A DNA stretch of 64,000 bases from Georgenia sp. M64 (GCF_038049925.1 NZ_CP145809.1:4064599-4128598); one strand, 5' to 3'; shown: positions 16,525 through 24,977, numbered from the stretch's first letter. Made by a program: numbers and translations. The notes: a model not told the origin generated them from the letters alone.

Positions 16525-18462
16525 TCAGGACCGGACCGCAGCTGGGATCGGTGCGGCGGTAACTGGCGCGGAAGGTGTCGCCGTGGTGCTGGTGGTGTCC
16601 TGGTGGCGGCGCAGCAAGCGCATGGCGTTGACGATCACGACCAGGACCGAGGCTTCGTGGACGAGCATCCCGATGGACATGGTCACTCCGCCGAGCAGCA
16701 CTCCGGCCAACAGCACGGCCACGGTGATCAGGGCGATGGTGATGTTCTGGCGCATGTTGTTCACGGTGCGCCGGGCCAGGCCGATCGCTTCGGGGAGCTT
16801 GAGCAGGTTGTCGCCCATGAGGGCGATGTCGGCGGTCTCTACGGCCACGGCCGAGCCGGCCGCACCCATGGCTACGCCGATATCGGCGGTGGCCAGGGCC
16901 GGGGCGTCGTTGACGCCGTCACCGACCATGGCCACGACGTGACCCTGACGCTGCAGGTCGGCCACCGCGTCGAGCTTGTCCTCGGGCAGCAGACCCGCCC
17001 GGATCTCATCGACCCCGATCGCCCGGCCGACGGCGTCGGCCACGAGCGGGGCATCGCCGGTGAGCATGACCACCTTCTTCACCCCGGCTTCGTGCAGGCG
17101 GGCGACCATCTCCGCGGCGTCGGCGCGCACCTCATCGGCGACGGCGACCACACCGGCCACCGTCTCGTCGAGCGCCACGATCATCGCGGTGCGCCCGGCG
17201 GCCGCGAGCTCATCAGCCACCTGCCCGGCGCCGACGGTGTCGGCGATGCCGTACTGCTCGAGCAGGGCCAGGTTGCCGATCAGGACCCGGTGTCCGCCGG
17301 TGGTGGCGGTGATGCCCTTGCCCGGCACGGGCTCGGTGACCTCGGGCAGGCCCGGGGTGGCCACCCCCTCTGCGGCTGCGGCGTCCAGGATGGGACGGGC
17401 GAGGGGGTGTTCGGAGCCGGCCTCGGCCCGGGCGGCCCAGGTCAGCACCTGACTGCGGTCCATGGTCGGGTCCAGGACGACGACGTCGGTCAAGTGGGGG
17501 CGGCCTTTGGTCAGGGTGCCGGTCTTGTCGACTGCGACGGCGGTGATCTTGCCGGAGGTTTCCAGGTACTCCCCGCCCTTGATCAGGATGCCATCCTTGG
17601 CGGCCCGGCCGATGCCGGCGACGATGGAGACGGGGATGGAGATGACCAGCGCGCCGGGGCAGCCGATAACCAGCAGGGTCAGCCCGAGGACGACGTCACC
17701 GGTGAGCAGGCCCACCACGAGGGCCAGGACCATGATGGCCGGGGTGTACCAGGCGGAGAACCGGTCCATGAACTGGGCGGTCTTGGCCTTGGCATCCTGG
17801 GCGTCCTCCACGCGGTGGATGATGCGGGCCAGGGTGGTGTCGGCGCCGATCCCGGTGGCCAGCACCTGGAGAAACCCGCCCTTGGCGACGGTGCCGGCGA
17901 AGACGCGGTCGCCCTTGGACTTCTCCACGGGGATGGACTCCCCGGTGATGGAGGCCTCGTCCAGGGCGCCGGTGCCGGCGACGACCTCGCCGTCGACGGG
18001 GACCTTGGCGCCGTTCTTGACCAGGACGATCTCGCCCATGGCCACCGAGGCGGCAGGGACTTCGACCTGCTCACCGTCACGCATGACCACGGCGACGTCG
18101 GGGGCGACGGCGACCAGCTCGGCTAGCGCCGAGCGGGTCTTGTTGAGTGTGGCTGACTCAAGGGCGTGGCCGATGGCGAAGAGGAAGGTCACCGCGGCGG
18201 CCTCCCAGTACTCCCCGATGATGACCGCACCGATCGCGGCGACGGAGACCAGCAGGTCGATGCCGATGACCCGGGCCATCAGCGCGCGGGCGGCCTTGGT
18301 CACGATCGGGGTACCTGCGACCACGGCGGCGGCCACCATGAAGGAGTTGCTCCAGGCATCGGACCCCAGGACGCGGGCCACAAAGAAGGAGATGAGGATC
18401 AACGTGCCCGAGAGGACCGGGATCGTCCACCTGCCGTACCACCACTGCTGCAGCTTGTTCAT
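16525..18462 (-). CDS. P1B-type heavy-metal ATPase with CPG motif, no HMA domain
   Basis: A 645-residue P-type pump with all catalytic parts: TGES (173-176) in the actuator, Asp312 in DKTGT, SEHPLA, TGDAP and GDGVND. The membrane metal motif is CPG (268-270) instead of CPC or CPH, and the last helices carry HEASVLVVIVNAMRLL. There is no N-terminal metal-binding domain; two free-standing HMA proteins are encoded about 1-1.4 kb upstream on the same strand. Likely substrates are Zn/Cd/Co-type ions, but the CPG motif leaves this open. The ATG follows AGGAAGGTC, and transcription is probably from the Fnr-like promoter at 18514-18557. Confidence 0.9.
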   Translation of the reverse strand: MNKLQQWWYGRWTIPVLSGTLILISFFVARVLGSDAWSNSFMVAAAVVAGTPIVTKAARALMARVIGIDLLVSVAAIGAVIIGEYWEAAAVTFLFAIGHALESATLNKTRSALAELVAVAPDVAVVMRDGEQVEVPAASVAMGEIVLVKNGAKVPVDGEVVAGTGALDEASITGESIPVEKSKGDRVFAGTVAKGGFLQVLATGIGADTTLARIIHRVEDAQDAKAKTAQFMDRFSAWYTPAIMVLALVVGLLTGDVVLGLTLLVIGCPGALVISIPVSIVAGIGRAAKDGILIKGGEYLETSGKITAVAVDKTGTLTKGRPHLTDVVVLDPTMDRSQVLTWAARAEAGSEHPLARPILDAAAAEGVATPGLPEVTEPVPGKGITATTGGHRVLIGNLALLEQYGIADTVGAGQVADELAAAGRTAMIVALDETVAGVVAVADEVRADAAEMVARLHEAGVKKVVMLTGDAPLVADAVGRAIGVDEIRAGLLPEDKLDAVADLQRQGHVVAMVGDGVNDAPALATADIGVAMGAAGSAVAVETADIALMGDNLLKLPEAIGLARRTVNNMRQNITIALITVAVLLAGVLLGGVTMSIGMLVHEASVLVVIVNAMRLLRRHQDTTSTTATPSAPVTAAPIPAAVRS

Positions 18463-18513
18463 CGCTGTTCGACCTTCCTATAACTGTCCAACCCCAGTTC
18501 GAGGTGCTGACAA

Positions 18514-18557
18514 CGACGTTACGAAGATCGGCACCGGGCAACCATGACCGGCGTCAA
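18514..18557 (-). promoter_or_regulatory. Class-II Crp/Fnr-like promoter of the P1B ATPase gene
   Basis: Read on the minus strand: the near-palindrome TTGACGCCGGTCA (18545-18557), 22 bases, then GTAACGTCG (18514-18522) containing a TAACGT -10. The distance from palindrome centre to -10 fits an activator at about -41.5. The same layout with the same spacing occurs at 19926-19969. Homology between the two copies extends to GGTGCTG on one side and CAATCAACCGCA on the other. Confidence 0.65.
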
Positions 18558-18743
18558 TCAACCGCAGACCCGTCCGTGTACCGCCGCCGGGACTGCTCCA
18601 GCGTGCTGGCGCGACGCTCAGCTGGTCTGGCTCAGAATGCGGCCGGACGAGCCACGTAGCCTTGGCCCGCGGGCGCCCATGACCACACCCCACTCCACGG
18701 GACCCGTGGGGCCGGGTGTCATACGCATGGCGGGACGGCTCCG

Positions 18744-19163
18744 TCAGGTTCGCCTGGTTGCCAGTTCCTCCACCATCAGGCCCAGACCGCTACCGAGCAT
18801 GAAGACGTCCCGAGCAATCCCCATGCCAGCCGGCGCTGGACGGATTCCGTCATCACGGGTGAAGCCTGGCGTCTTGAGGTACACGGCCATCAATGCGGCC
18901 GAGAAACCACTCAGGCCGGCCGCGGCCACCCGGGTGGGTACCACCGGGGCTAGCAGCGCCGTGCCCAGAGCGATCTCGAAGGTCGACAACGCCTTCCCGA
19001 AGCGGACCGGGTCCATCTTCTTCAAGAACGGGAACGCGTTGGCGGCTTGGTCCCGCAACCCCGTTGCCCCTTCGAGGTCCAATGACCGCTTCGTGATTCC
19101 GGTGTTCAAGATGAAGGCCCCGCTCGCCAGGCGCGGCGGGACATGGTGAAGCTTGACGATCAT
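18744..19163 (-). CDS. DoxX-like small membrane protein
   Basis: 139 residues, with hydrophobic segments around LASGAFILNTG, FEIALGTALLAPVVPTRVAAAGL, GFSAALMAVYL and VFMLGSGLGLMVEEL, giving about four helices as in DoxX/DoxD relatives. The ATG at 19163 follows ACTCAGGAGGTCGCT, a perfect Shine-Dalgarno that overrides upstream in-frame ATGs. It lies between the HMA genes and the P1B ATPase, all on the same strand. DoxX-type proteins have been linked to thiol/oxidative stress complexes. Confidence 0.75.
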   Translation of the reverse strand: MIVKLHHVPPRLASGAFILNTGITKRSLDLEGATGLRDQAANAFPFLKKMDPVRFGKALSTFEIALGTALLAPVVPTRVAAAGLSGFSAALMAVYLKTPGFTRDDGIRPAPAGMGIARDVFMLGSGLGLMVEELATRRT

Positions 19164-19364
19164 AGCGACCTCCTGAGTTTCGGACGGGGGAATACCAGCG
19201 GCTCGAACTCCACAAAGCAGCGGGCAGGCCTCCGCCTGATTCATTGATGGAGCCCGTGACCGGTTCGGGCACCGATTGGCGGCGGGGGCCGTCCGGCCAG
19301 TTTGGGCTCTCGCTTGCGGTCTGGGCACGGGTCGACGTCCCCGCTTGTCCCAGTGGAGGCGGTT

Positions 19365-19598
19365 CTACCTGTCCTCCGAGACAACGCTTGCGGTAACGTC
19401 GGCACCGCCGACGGTCACCAGGATGTCCTCGACGTCCAAGCGTTGAGGGTCGTAGTCGACGTCGACCCGGCGGGAGCCGAGATCGACGTGCACGGCTTGC
19501 ACACCCGCAAGACGCTTCAGGTGCCGGTTGATGTCGGTGGCGCACGAGGGGCAGAACAACTCCCCCAGGCGCAACTGCAGGTGCGCCGCCTGCGCCAT
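19365..19598 (-). CDS. Free-standing HMA-domain protein 1
   Basis: 77 residues: the metal-binding motif FCPSCATDI near 15-23, then a beta-alpha-beta-beta-alpha-beta ferredoxin-like pattern (VQAVHVDLGSRRVDVDYDPQRL). The ATG at 19598 or the GTG codons just before it can serve as start, with AAGGAGAAGG upstream. It probably delivers metal to, or senses metal for, the P1B ATPase that lacks its own HMA domain. Second gene after HMA protein 2, 35 bp apart. Confidence 0.85.
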   Translation of the reverse strand: MAQAAHLQLRLGELFCPSCATDINRHLKRLAGVQAVHVDLGSRRVDVDYDPQRLDVEDILVTVGGADVTASVVSEDR

Positions 19599-19633
19599 CA
19601 CGCTCACTGTCCTTCTCCTTGGCGCGGCGGGCG

Positions 19634-19873
19634 TCAGAATGCGGCGGGCTTGGCGACGTACCCGGCCTTGGCAACGGCGGCGATCAGGTCCTCGACGCTG
19701 GCCTTCGCCGGGTCGTGGTCGACCTCGATGCGCGCGGAGGCGAACTGGACCTTCACGGCGCTGACGCCGTCCAGGCGCCCGACACGCTTCTCGATCTTCG
19801 CCACGCAGGAGGGGCAGGAGAAGCCCTCGGCGCGCAGGATGGTGTGGGTGGTGGTGGGAGCGGTGGTGCTCAT
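19634..19873 (-). CDS. Free-standing HMA-domain protein 2
   Basis: 79 residues with FSCPSCVAKIEKRVGRLDGV, the classic CxxC loop and helix of copper-chaperone-like HMA domains, and the strand AVKVQFASARIEVDHDP. The ATG at 19873 follows GGAAGGGACACACT. It is first gene of the HMA pair, directly downstream of the second Fnr-like promoter (19926-19969). Together with HMA protein 1 it looks like the detached N-terminus of a two-HMA P1B ATPase. Confidence 0.87.
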   Translation of the reverse strand: MSTTAPTTTHTILRAEGFSCPSCVAKIEKRVGRLDGVSAVKVQFASARIEVDHDPAKASVEDLIAAVAKAGYVAKPAAF

Positions 19874-19925
19874 AGTGTGTCCCTTCCATTTCTGACGAGG
19901 TCTCACCCTTCTTGGGTGCTGGCTA

Positions 19926-19969
19926 CGACGTTACGGGCGGGGCAGGAACCGAACCATGATCTACGTCAA
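19926..19969 (-). promoter_or_regulatory. Class-II Crp/Fnr-like promoter of the HMA genes
   Basis: On the minus strand: TTGACGTAGATCA (19957-19969), 22 bases, then GTAACGTCG (19926-19934). The architecture is identical to 18514-18557, so one regulator should control the HMA pair and the ATPase together. The truncated Crp/Fnr gene that starts upstream of this promoter is the obvious former regulator. Confidence 0.65.
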
Positions 19970-20003
19970 TCAACCGCAACAGACATCAGCAAATCCTCGG
20001 CCC

Positions 20004-20363
20004 TCAGGCACTGGCCGCCACGGTGGCGAGCAGACGGCCGCGGTCCAGGATGGCGGTCCATCTGCGTCCGGAGTCGATGATGCCGTCCTTGCGGAGCTGG
20101 CTCATCACCCGGGAGACGGACTCCGGTGTCGAACCGGCCATGCCGGCCAGGTCGGTGCGAGACAGCGGCAGCTGGATCAAGGTGCCACCACAGGCACTGT
20201 CCTGCCCGAACTTCCCGGCCAGGCGCAACAACGTGGTCGCTACCCGCTGGGCGACGGTGGCGGTGGACTGCGCGGTTACGTCCGCACGCGCTTGCGCTAG
20301 CAGCGCGGTGACGTCGTCTAGCACTGTCCGCGCCACACTAAGCCGCCCACCTATCCCGGGCAT
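20004..20363 (-). pseudogene. Crp/Fnr-family regulator, DNA-binding half only
   Basis: 119 residues remain: the end of the dimerisation helix (LDDVTALLAQARADVTAQSTATVAQRVATTLLRL) and a complete winged helix with the recognition helix STPESVSRVMSQLRKDGII. The sensor (cyclic-nucleotide-binding-like) domain of about 110 residues is missing, and no Shine-Dalgarno precedes the ATG at 20363. A detached domain might still bind the twin sites nearby, but loss of the sensor suggests a decayed gene. The 5' boundary is near 20345-20365. Confidence 0.7.
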
Positions 20364-20930
20364 CTACGGGCTACGTCGATGCCAGTCCGCTGCCATCGGA
20401 TCCCCGTGCCGGCCTTCCACGGTCAGCTGCGGCGGGAGCCCTGGATGGAGTCCCGCATCACGTTGACAGTGCGGCTCTGATTGCCGCATTCCATTCTTGG
20501 CAGCCACGGCGCACCACTGGCAGTCTGCTGTACGCAAACGAACGTCTCCGAGACGCAGTTCGGACTCTTCGCTCAATCTGCGAGTGGGAAATACCGACGG
20601 TTCCCAATACGGCCGACCACCAGGTGCGAGGCCCGAGCTGAAACCAGTAGGTGTTTCTGTCCCCGGCCACACGGCCTGAGACCCCCACCTCCGGAAAGGG
20701 ACGAACCGGTGTCCGCTGCGAGGATCGGGGGCGTGAGGTACCGGCGGTGTGAACGTCCTCCCGCGGCCGTGGGGTGCCCATGGAAGGACGTGCACGGCGA
20801 TTCCCCTCGTCGCCCGGCCTGAGTACATTTCTGCCGAGCGCCGACTGGCCACCGTGGCACTAAGTCCAACGGTCACCGACGACGATGACCGGGCCAAGGT
20901 CGACGATGACGATACGGTTAGGAGAAGTCT
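20364..20930. other. 567 bp without a recognisable gene
   Basis: Lies between the truncated regulator and the secreted hydrolase. Open frames exist on both strands but show no family motif, no good ribosome-binding site and atypical composition. The promoter of the hydrolase gene must be near its right end. The missing sensor domain of the Crp/Fnr gene was not found here. Confidence 0.5.
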
Positions 20931-22520
20931 GTGGCCACACACACTCCAACGGGGCGCCGATTCCGGCGTGCTGTAATTGCGACGGCGGGAGCGGTCGCAC
21001 TGGCCGCGACAGCGACGCCTGCATTGGCAAGCAGCAGTGCGGTGATGAAAGCAACAACTGACGTGCCAGTCGCGGCGCTCAACGGGCCAGGGCCGAAGGA
21101 GATCGTCGGACCCCTGCCCGTCACTGACACGGCATATCCGTTCGGGGCGGCGAACCACCAGGCAGTGCCCGAGGACCTGAGCGATGTCGGTTACGTGGAG
21201 GAGGAGTTCCTCGTCAGCGGCGACGCCAACGTCTACACCTGGCCGGCACCAGGACCGGCGGTCGTCCGCACCCCCGATGCGCCGTACACGACACGCGTTC
21301 TCGTCCGACGCCCGGCGAAGGATCAGCATTTCAGCGGCAACGTCGTCGTCGAGATGCTCAACCCGTCCAACCTCTTCGACCTCAACATCGGCTGGGCCAT
21401 GGCGCACGAGCAGATGACCGCCAACGGTGACGCCTGGGTCGGCATCACCGCGAAACCCGTCGCGGTGGACGCGCTCAAGAACTTCGATCCGGAACGGTAT
21501 GCGGCGCTCGCCTGGGACAATCCGTTGTCCCTCGACGACCCGGCGAACTGCCAGAACGTCGCGGCGGACAGCTCCCGGACCACCGAGAACGGGCTCGTCT
21601 GGGACATCTACACCCAGGTCGGCCAGTGGCTCAGGAGCGACGACGGCAGCAACCCGCTGACGTACGGCGACGCCACCTCCCACGTCGAGCACGCCTACGG
21701 GTGGGGGTACTCCCAAACCGGGGGATACCTGGTCAACTACATCAACGGCATCCACCCGCGGGTCGTCGAGGAGTTCGGGAAGCCGGTCTACGACGCCTAC
21801 ACCGTCGCGGTGGCCGGAGGTGCGTTCGCGGGCGCCTACCCGATGAACCAGTGCGAGAGCGCACCACCGGTCGGGGACCCGCGCCGGGACCTCCACGACG
21901 TCGGCGTGCCCGTCATGCGCATCATGTCGCAGTCCGACTACCTGCGAGGCATCGGCTCGCGCCGCCCCGACAGTGACGAGCCGGGCGACCGGTACCGCCA
22001 CTACGAGATGGCCGGGGCCGGCCACGCAACACCCGACGAGCTCTACTACTCGGCCGCACCGAAGGACATTCTCCGCGCCGGCCGGAACGTTCCTCCGCAG
22101 CAGTGCGACCAGGGCCCGCGGAGCCGGTTCCCCAGCGACATCTTCTTCAACGCCGCCCTGCAGAATCTCGACCTGTGGGTCCGAGAAGGGATCGCACCCC
22201 CGCACGCCGACCCCATCCTCGTCGCGGACGGCAAGCCGGTGCTCGACGAGTTCGGCAACGTGCAAGGCGGTCTGCGATCACCATTCCTTGAGGTTCCCAC
22301 GAGCACCTGGCACGGGACCGCGACCGGGGCCTCGTTCTGCTTCATCGCCGGGTGGGAGGAGCCGTTCGACGAGGCCGAGCTCGACGCGCTCTACAAGAAC
22401 CACGGCCAATACGTCCGCGCGGTAGGACAGAGCGTCCGTGAGCTGGAGGACCAGCGCTTCTTGACCTCCTACGACGCTCAGCAGCTCCGCCGCGCCGCTG
22501 CCCAGCAAGACATTCCCTGA
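20931..22520 (+). CDS. Secreted alpha/beta-hydrolase domain protein
   Basis: 529 residues with an N-terminal signal peptide (RRFRRAVIATAGAVALAATATPALASS, cleavage near residue 32). The mature part matches the alpha/beta-hydrolase domain family seen in secreted actinobacterial esterase-like proteins; the probable nucleophile is Ser in YGWGYSQTGGYLVNYI, and GAGHATPDE may supply the His. The GTG start follows TTAGGAGAAGTCT. Substrate unknown. It stands alone and is the only obviously exported enzyme inside the island. Confidence 0.83.
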   Translation: MATHTPTGRRFRRAVIATAGAVALAATATPALASSSAVMKATTDVPVAALNGPGPKEIVGPLPVTDTAYPFGAANHQAVPEDLSDVGYVEEEFLVSGDANVYTWPAPGPAVVRTPDAPYTTRVLVRRPAKDQHFSGNVVVEMLNPSNLFDLNIGWAMAHEQMTANGDAWVGITAKPVAVDALKNFDPERYAALAWDNPLSLDDPANCQNVAADSSRTTENGLVWDIYTQVGQWLRSDDGSNPLTYGDATSHVEHAYGWGYSQTGGYLVNYINGIHPRVVEEFGKPVYDAYTVAVAGGAFAGAYPMNQCESAPPVGDPRRDLHDVGVPVMRIMSQSDYLRGIGSRRPDSDEPGDRYRHYEMAGAGHATPDELYYSAAPKDILRAGRNVPPQQCDQGPRSRFPSDIFFNAALQNLDLWVREGIAPPHADPILVADGKPVLDEFGNVQGGLRSPFLEVPTSTWHGTATGASFCFIAGWEEPFDEAELDALYKNHGQYVRAVGQSVRELEDQRFLTSYDAQQLRRAAAQQDIP

Positions 22521-22593
22521 CCGGCATGGTGGGGCCACCGGTGGCTCTGGCTACCGGTGGCCCCCTGCCACCGCTGACCTGCACCGAGTTCAT

Positions 22594-22680
22594 TCAGCAC
22601 ATGCCCGACGTCGCCTGGACATGCGTCTCATTGAGGTCGACCTCATACTCGGCGCAGTCGGCGGCGAACCGCACGTGACA
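22594..22680 (-). pseudogene. Fragment of an lsr2-like gene
   Basis: The minus-strand reading VRFAADCAEYEVDLNETHVQA closely parallels the N-terminal beta-hairpin and helix of the intact Lsr2 at 23503-23844 (YEIDLNEAHAEALRET). It is cut before residue 10 of the expected protein and stops after about 28 codons. It marks a second, degraded Lsr2 gene and another deletion boundary in this part of the island. Confidence 0.6.
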
Positions 22681-22790
22681 GGTCGACTTCAGTAATAACC
22701 AACGTTTTTGGCCGTCGATCGATTCTTGGCTAACCACCGTCTCCCGCTTGTCGTCGTATCGGACTTGGTCCGTTCATCCCGGCCCGTACG

Positions 22791-22832
22791 ATGCCCCGGT
22801 GCCCCGGTGCCCCGGTGCCCCGGTGCCCCGGT
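22791..22832 (+). repeat. 8-bp tandem repeat GTGCCCCG
   Basis: About five near-perfect copies of GTGCCCCG stand immediately before the GTG proposed as start of the next gene. Reading through the repeat adds a Pro/Gly/Ala-type N-terminus (CPGAPVPR repeats). Copy-number change would shift the upstream frame, since the unit is not a multiple of three. Confidence 0.75.
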
Positions 22833-23235
22833 GCGCCGGAGAACCATCGCCGTGATATCGGTTCTGTCAGCAGGGCTCGCCGCGGCGGCTGTCCTCTTTG
22901 TCCCGGTGCTTTGGTTACAGCTTGATGAGACGGCAGTGCCTCCCGTATCCGACCTTCCGGCCCTGCCTGCTGGCGTCACGATCGCCAGCGACGAAGTGAT
23001 GTGCGGGTCAGGTGGTTGCTGGCACCAACTGACATTGAGTGGACCGGAGAACCAGTCGGCAGAGGAACTCGTAGCAGGCGTCGGCGACGCTCTAGGCCTC
23101 CCGGTAAGCACATCTGGCCAGCCACAGGAGGCTTGCCACGCCCGGGGCCTTCTGGATCGTCGTCGCGTCTGCACCGGGGCGGGCGTCATGAGGAATGAGG
23201 TCTCTGTCTACTTGCTGTACGAACGGTTCGTCTGA
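22831..23235 (+). CDS. Single-pass membrane-anchored hypothetical protein
   Basis: 134 residues if started at the GTG after the tandem repeat (175 if started at 22708). One N-terminal membrane segment (TIAVISVLSAGLAAAAVLFVPVLWL) is followed by an extracytoplasmic domain with four cysteines (VMCGSGGCWHQL; QEACHARG; RVCTGAG), probably disulfide-bonded. No family recognised. A GNAT fragment follows directly in the same frame after the stop. Confidence 0.5.
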   Translation: MRRRTIAVISVLSAGLAAAAVLFVPVLWLQLDETAVPPVSDLPALPAGVTIASDEVMCGSGGCWHQLTLSGPENQSAEELVAGVGDALGLPVSTSGQPQEACHARGLLDRRRVCTGAGVMRNEVSVYLLYERFV

Positions 23236-23361
23236 CGAGACTCAACCTGGCTCGTCGAGCCATCCAACGCAGGGGTTGTGCCCTTCTACGAACGGATTGG
23301 TTACACCCCCGACGAGCTGATCTTCATGGAGAAGCACCTCACCGTTTGTGCCGATTGCTGA
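23236..23361 (+). pseudogene. C-terminal remnant of a GNAT acetyltransferase
   Basis: The reading after the TGA at 23233-23235 is STWLVEPSNAGVVPFYERIGYTPDELIFMEKHL. The AxxFYExxGY block and the D-E-L-I-F-M-E-K end are the last motif of GNAT N-acetyltransferases. The acetyl-CoA-binding motif A is missing. The fragment probably arrived by deletion and shows that this corner of the island is eroding. Confidence 0.65.
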
Positions 23362-23371
23362 TCCCTCTCCG

Positions 23372-23964
23372 GGACCTAAGCGGGCGTTGCGCTGCCTGGG
23401 CCAGGAACATCCCGCAACCGAAATGAATATGCGCAGAGGCCGAAGTGATGAACCGGCGGCTACTTCCGCGGGCAAGCTGCAGGGGGCGTTCTTCGAGTCA
23501 GTTCAGTGGGCCAGCTCGTAGGCCTCGCGGACACTCGCCGGGATGCGCCCGCGCTCCGAGACTGTGTAGCCGTTCTGGCGTGCCCATTCCCGGATCTTGG
23601 CGGTGTCGCCTCCCGAGGATGCGGTGGCCGCTGATGCGGCACGTCGGCCCGTGGAAGGCCTCTTCCGGCCCCCCACCTTGCGAGCGGGACCGATCCATTC
23701 GGCGAAAGTCTCGCGCAGCGCTTCGGCGTGCGCCTCGTTCAGGTCGATCTCGTAATCGACGCCGTCAAGGCCCAAGTGCACTGTCTCCGACGCCGGCGAA
23801 CCGTCTAAATCGTCGATGAGCACCACGTGCTTCTTCTGCGCCACGACGGGCTCTCCTTAGGGCAGACATCTTCGGGGTCCCCAGGGTAGGGGACGCGGAG
23901 CAATCCAAGTTCTTGGCGCGCACACCAGTTGCTTAGGTCCAATAGAACTTTTGGACCTAAGCGG
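23372..23964. repeat. 12-bp repeats flanking lsr2, with an inverted copy
   Basis: GGACCTAAGCGG occurs at 23372-23383 and 23953-23964, in direct orientation, on either side of the lsr2 gene. An inverted copy at 23931-23942 (GCTTAGGTCCAA) pairs with TTGGACCTAAGC at 23951-23962 to form a 12-bp perfect hairpin with an 8-base loop. It may be an element end, a terminator or an operator of lsr2. Confidence 0.5.
23503..23844 (-). CDS. lsr2: Lsr2 nucleoid-associated protein
   Basis: 113 residues. The N-terminal dimerisation domain (HVVLIDDLDGSPASETVHLGLDGVDYEIDLNEAH) is followed by a Lys/Arg/Ala/Ser linker and the C-terminal DNA-binding domain (KIREWARQNGYTVSERGRIPASV), whose RGR loop enters the minor groove of AT-rich DNA. 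Lsr2 is an H-NS-like xenogeneic silencer; an island copy could silence the AT-richer cargo or interfere with the host's own Lsr2. It is transcribed towards the GNAT remnant. Confidence 0.93.
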   Translation of the reverse strand: MAQKKHVVLIDDLDGSPASETVHLGLDGVDYEIDLNEAHAEALRETFAEWIGPARKVGGRKRPSTGRRAASAATASSGGDTAKIREWARQNGYTVSERGRIPASVREAYELAH

Positions 23965-24029
23965 TCTGCCAAGACGAATTGCCTCGCTAACCCGGATCTG
24001 AATCGCCCTGGGTCTGATGGAGACTCGGA

Positions 24030-24977
24030 CTATTGGATTGCGACCAGGGTTTGGTCGCTCCGGTTGGCAGCGTAGTACGCCTGCTCGTACTCGATGGGCG
24101 GGAGGTCATCGAGGTAGCCGTGCAGGCGCTGGGTGTTGTGCCAGTGCACCCAGCCGAGGGTGGCGAGCTCGACGTCCTCCACGTTCTTCCACGGCCCGCG
24201 CTCGGTGCGCACGGGGCCACGGATGAGTTCGGCCTTGTAGTAGCCGTTGACGGTCTCGGCCAGTGCGTTGTCATACGAGTCACCCACCGTCCCGATGGAG
24301 GGGACGGCGCCGATCTCGGCCAGGCGTTCGCCGTAGCGCAGCGAGGTGAACTGCGATCCTGCGTCGCTGTGGCAGCGCAGCCCAGGCAGCTTCGCGCCGC
24401 GGGACCAGCGGGCCATCTCGATGGCGTCCAGCACGGTCTGGGTGCGCATGTTGGACGCCACGCGCCAGCCCACGATCGCCCGGGAGAACGCGTCGATGAT
24501 GAAGCAGACGTAGGCGATCCCTGCCCAGGTGGGCACGTAGGTCAGGTCGGTGACCCACAGCTGGTTCGGCTCCGAGGCGGTGAAGTCCCGGTCCACGAGG
24601 TCAGGGTGGCGGGCCGCTGCCGGCTCTGGACGCGTGGTGCGCAGCCGCGCAGTGCGCACCACCCCGGCGATTCCCTCGGCGCGCATCAAGCGCGCCACCT
24701 GGTCACGGCCGACGTCCAGTCCCTCGCGGCGGGCGGCCTTCCACAGCTTCCGGGCGCCGTAGACGCGATAGTTGGCCTCCCACAGCTGGCGCAGCCGGGG
24801 CGTCAGCTCGGCATCACGCACCGCCCTGGCCGAGGGCTGGCGGGACTTGGCGGCGTAGTAGGTGCTCGAAGCGATCTGCACGCCTGCCTGGCGCAGGGCG
24901 GTGCAGATCGGCTCGACTCCGAGCTTGCGGCCCTCCACGACGTCCTGACGGTTGTCGTCGATGAAGGCCACGATCAC
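24030..24977 (-). CDS. IS3-family transposase OrfB (copy 2)
   Basis: Residue-identical to the OrfB of copy 1, with the complete DDE triad (Asp144, Asp205, Glu241 in the same numbering). Its GTG overlaps the OrfA stop. Identity of the two copies implies recent duplication or gene conversion and gives 1.4 kb of homology for inversion of the segment between them. Confidence 0.93.
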   Translation of the reverse strand: MIVAFIDDNRQDVVEGRKLGVEPICTALRQAGVQIASSTYYAAKSRQPSARAVRDAELTPRLRQLWEANYRVYGARKLWKAARREGLDVGRDQVARLMRAEGIAGVVRTARLRTTRPEPAAARHPDLVDRDFTASEPNQLWVTDLTYVPTWAGIAYVCFIIDAFSRAIVGWRVASNMRTQTVLDAIEMARWSRGAKLPGLRCHSDAGSQFTSLRYGERLAEIGAVPSIGTVGDSYDNALAETVNGYYKAELIRGPVRTERGPWKNVEDVELATLGWVHWHNTQRLHGYLDDLPPIEYEQAYYAANRSDQTLVAIQ

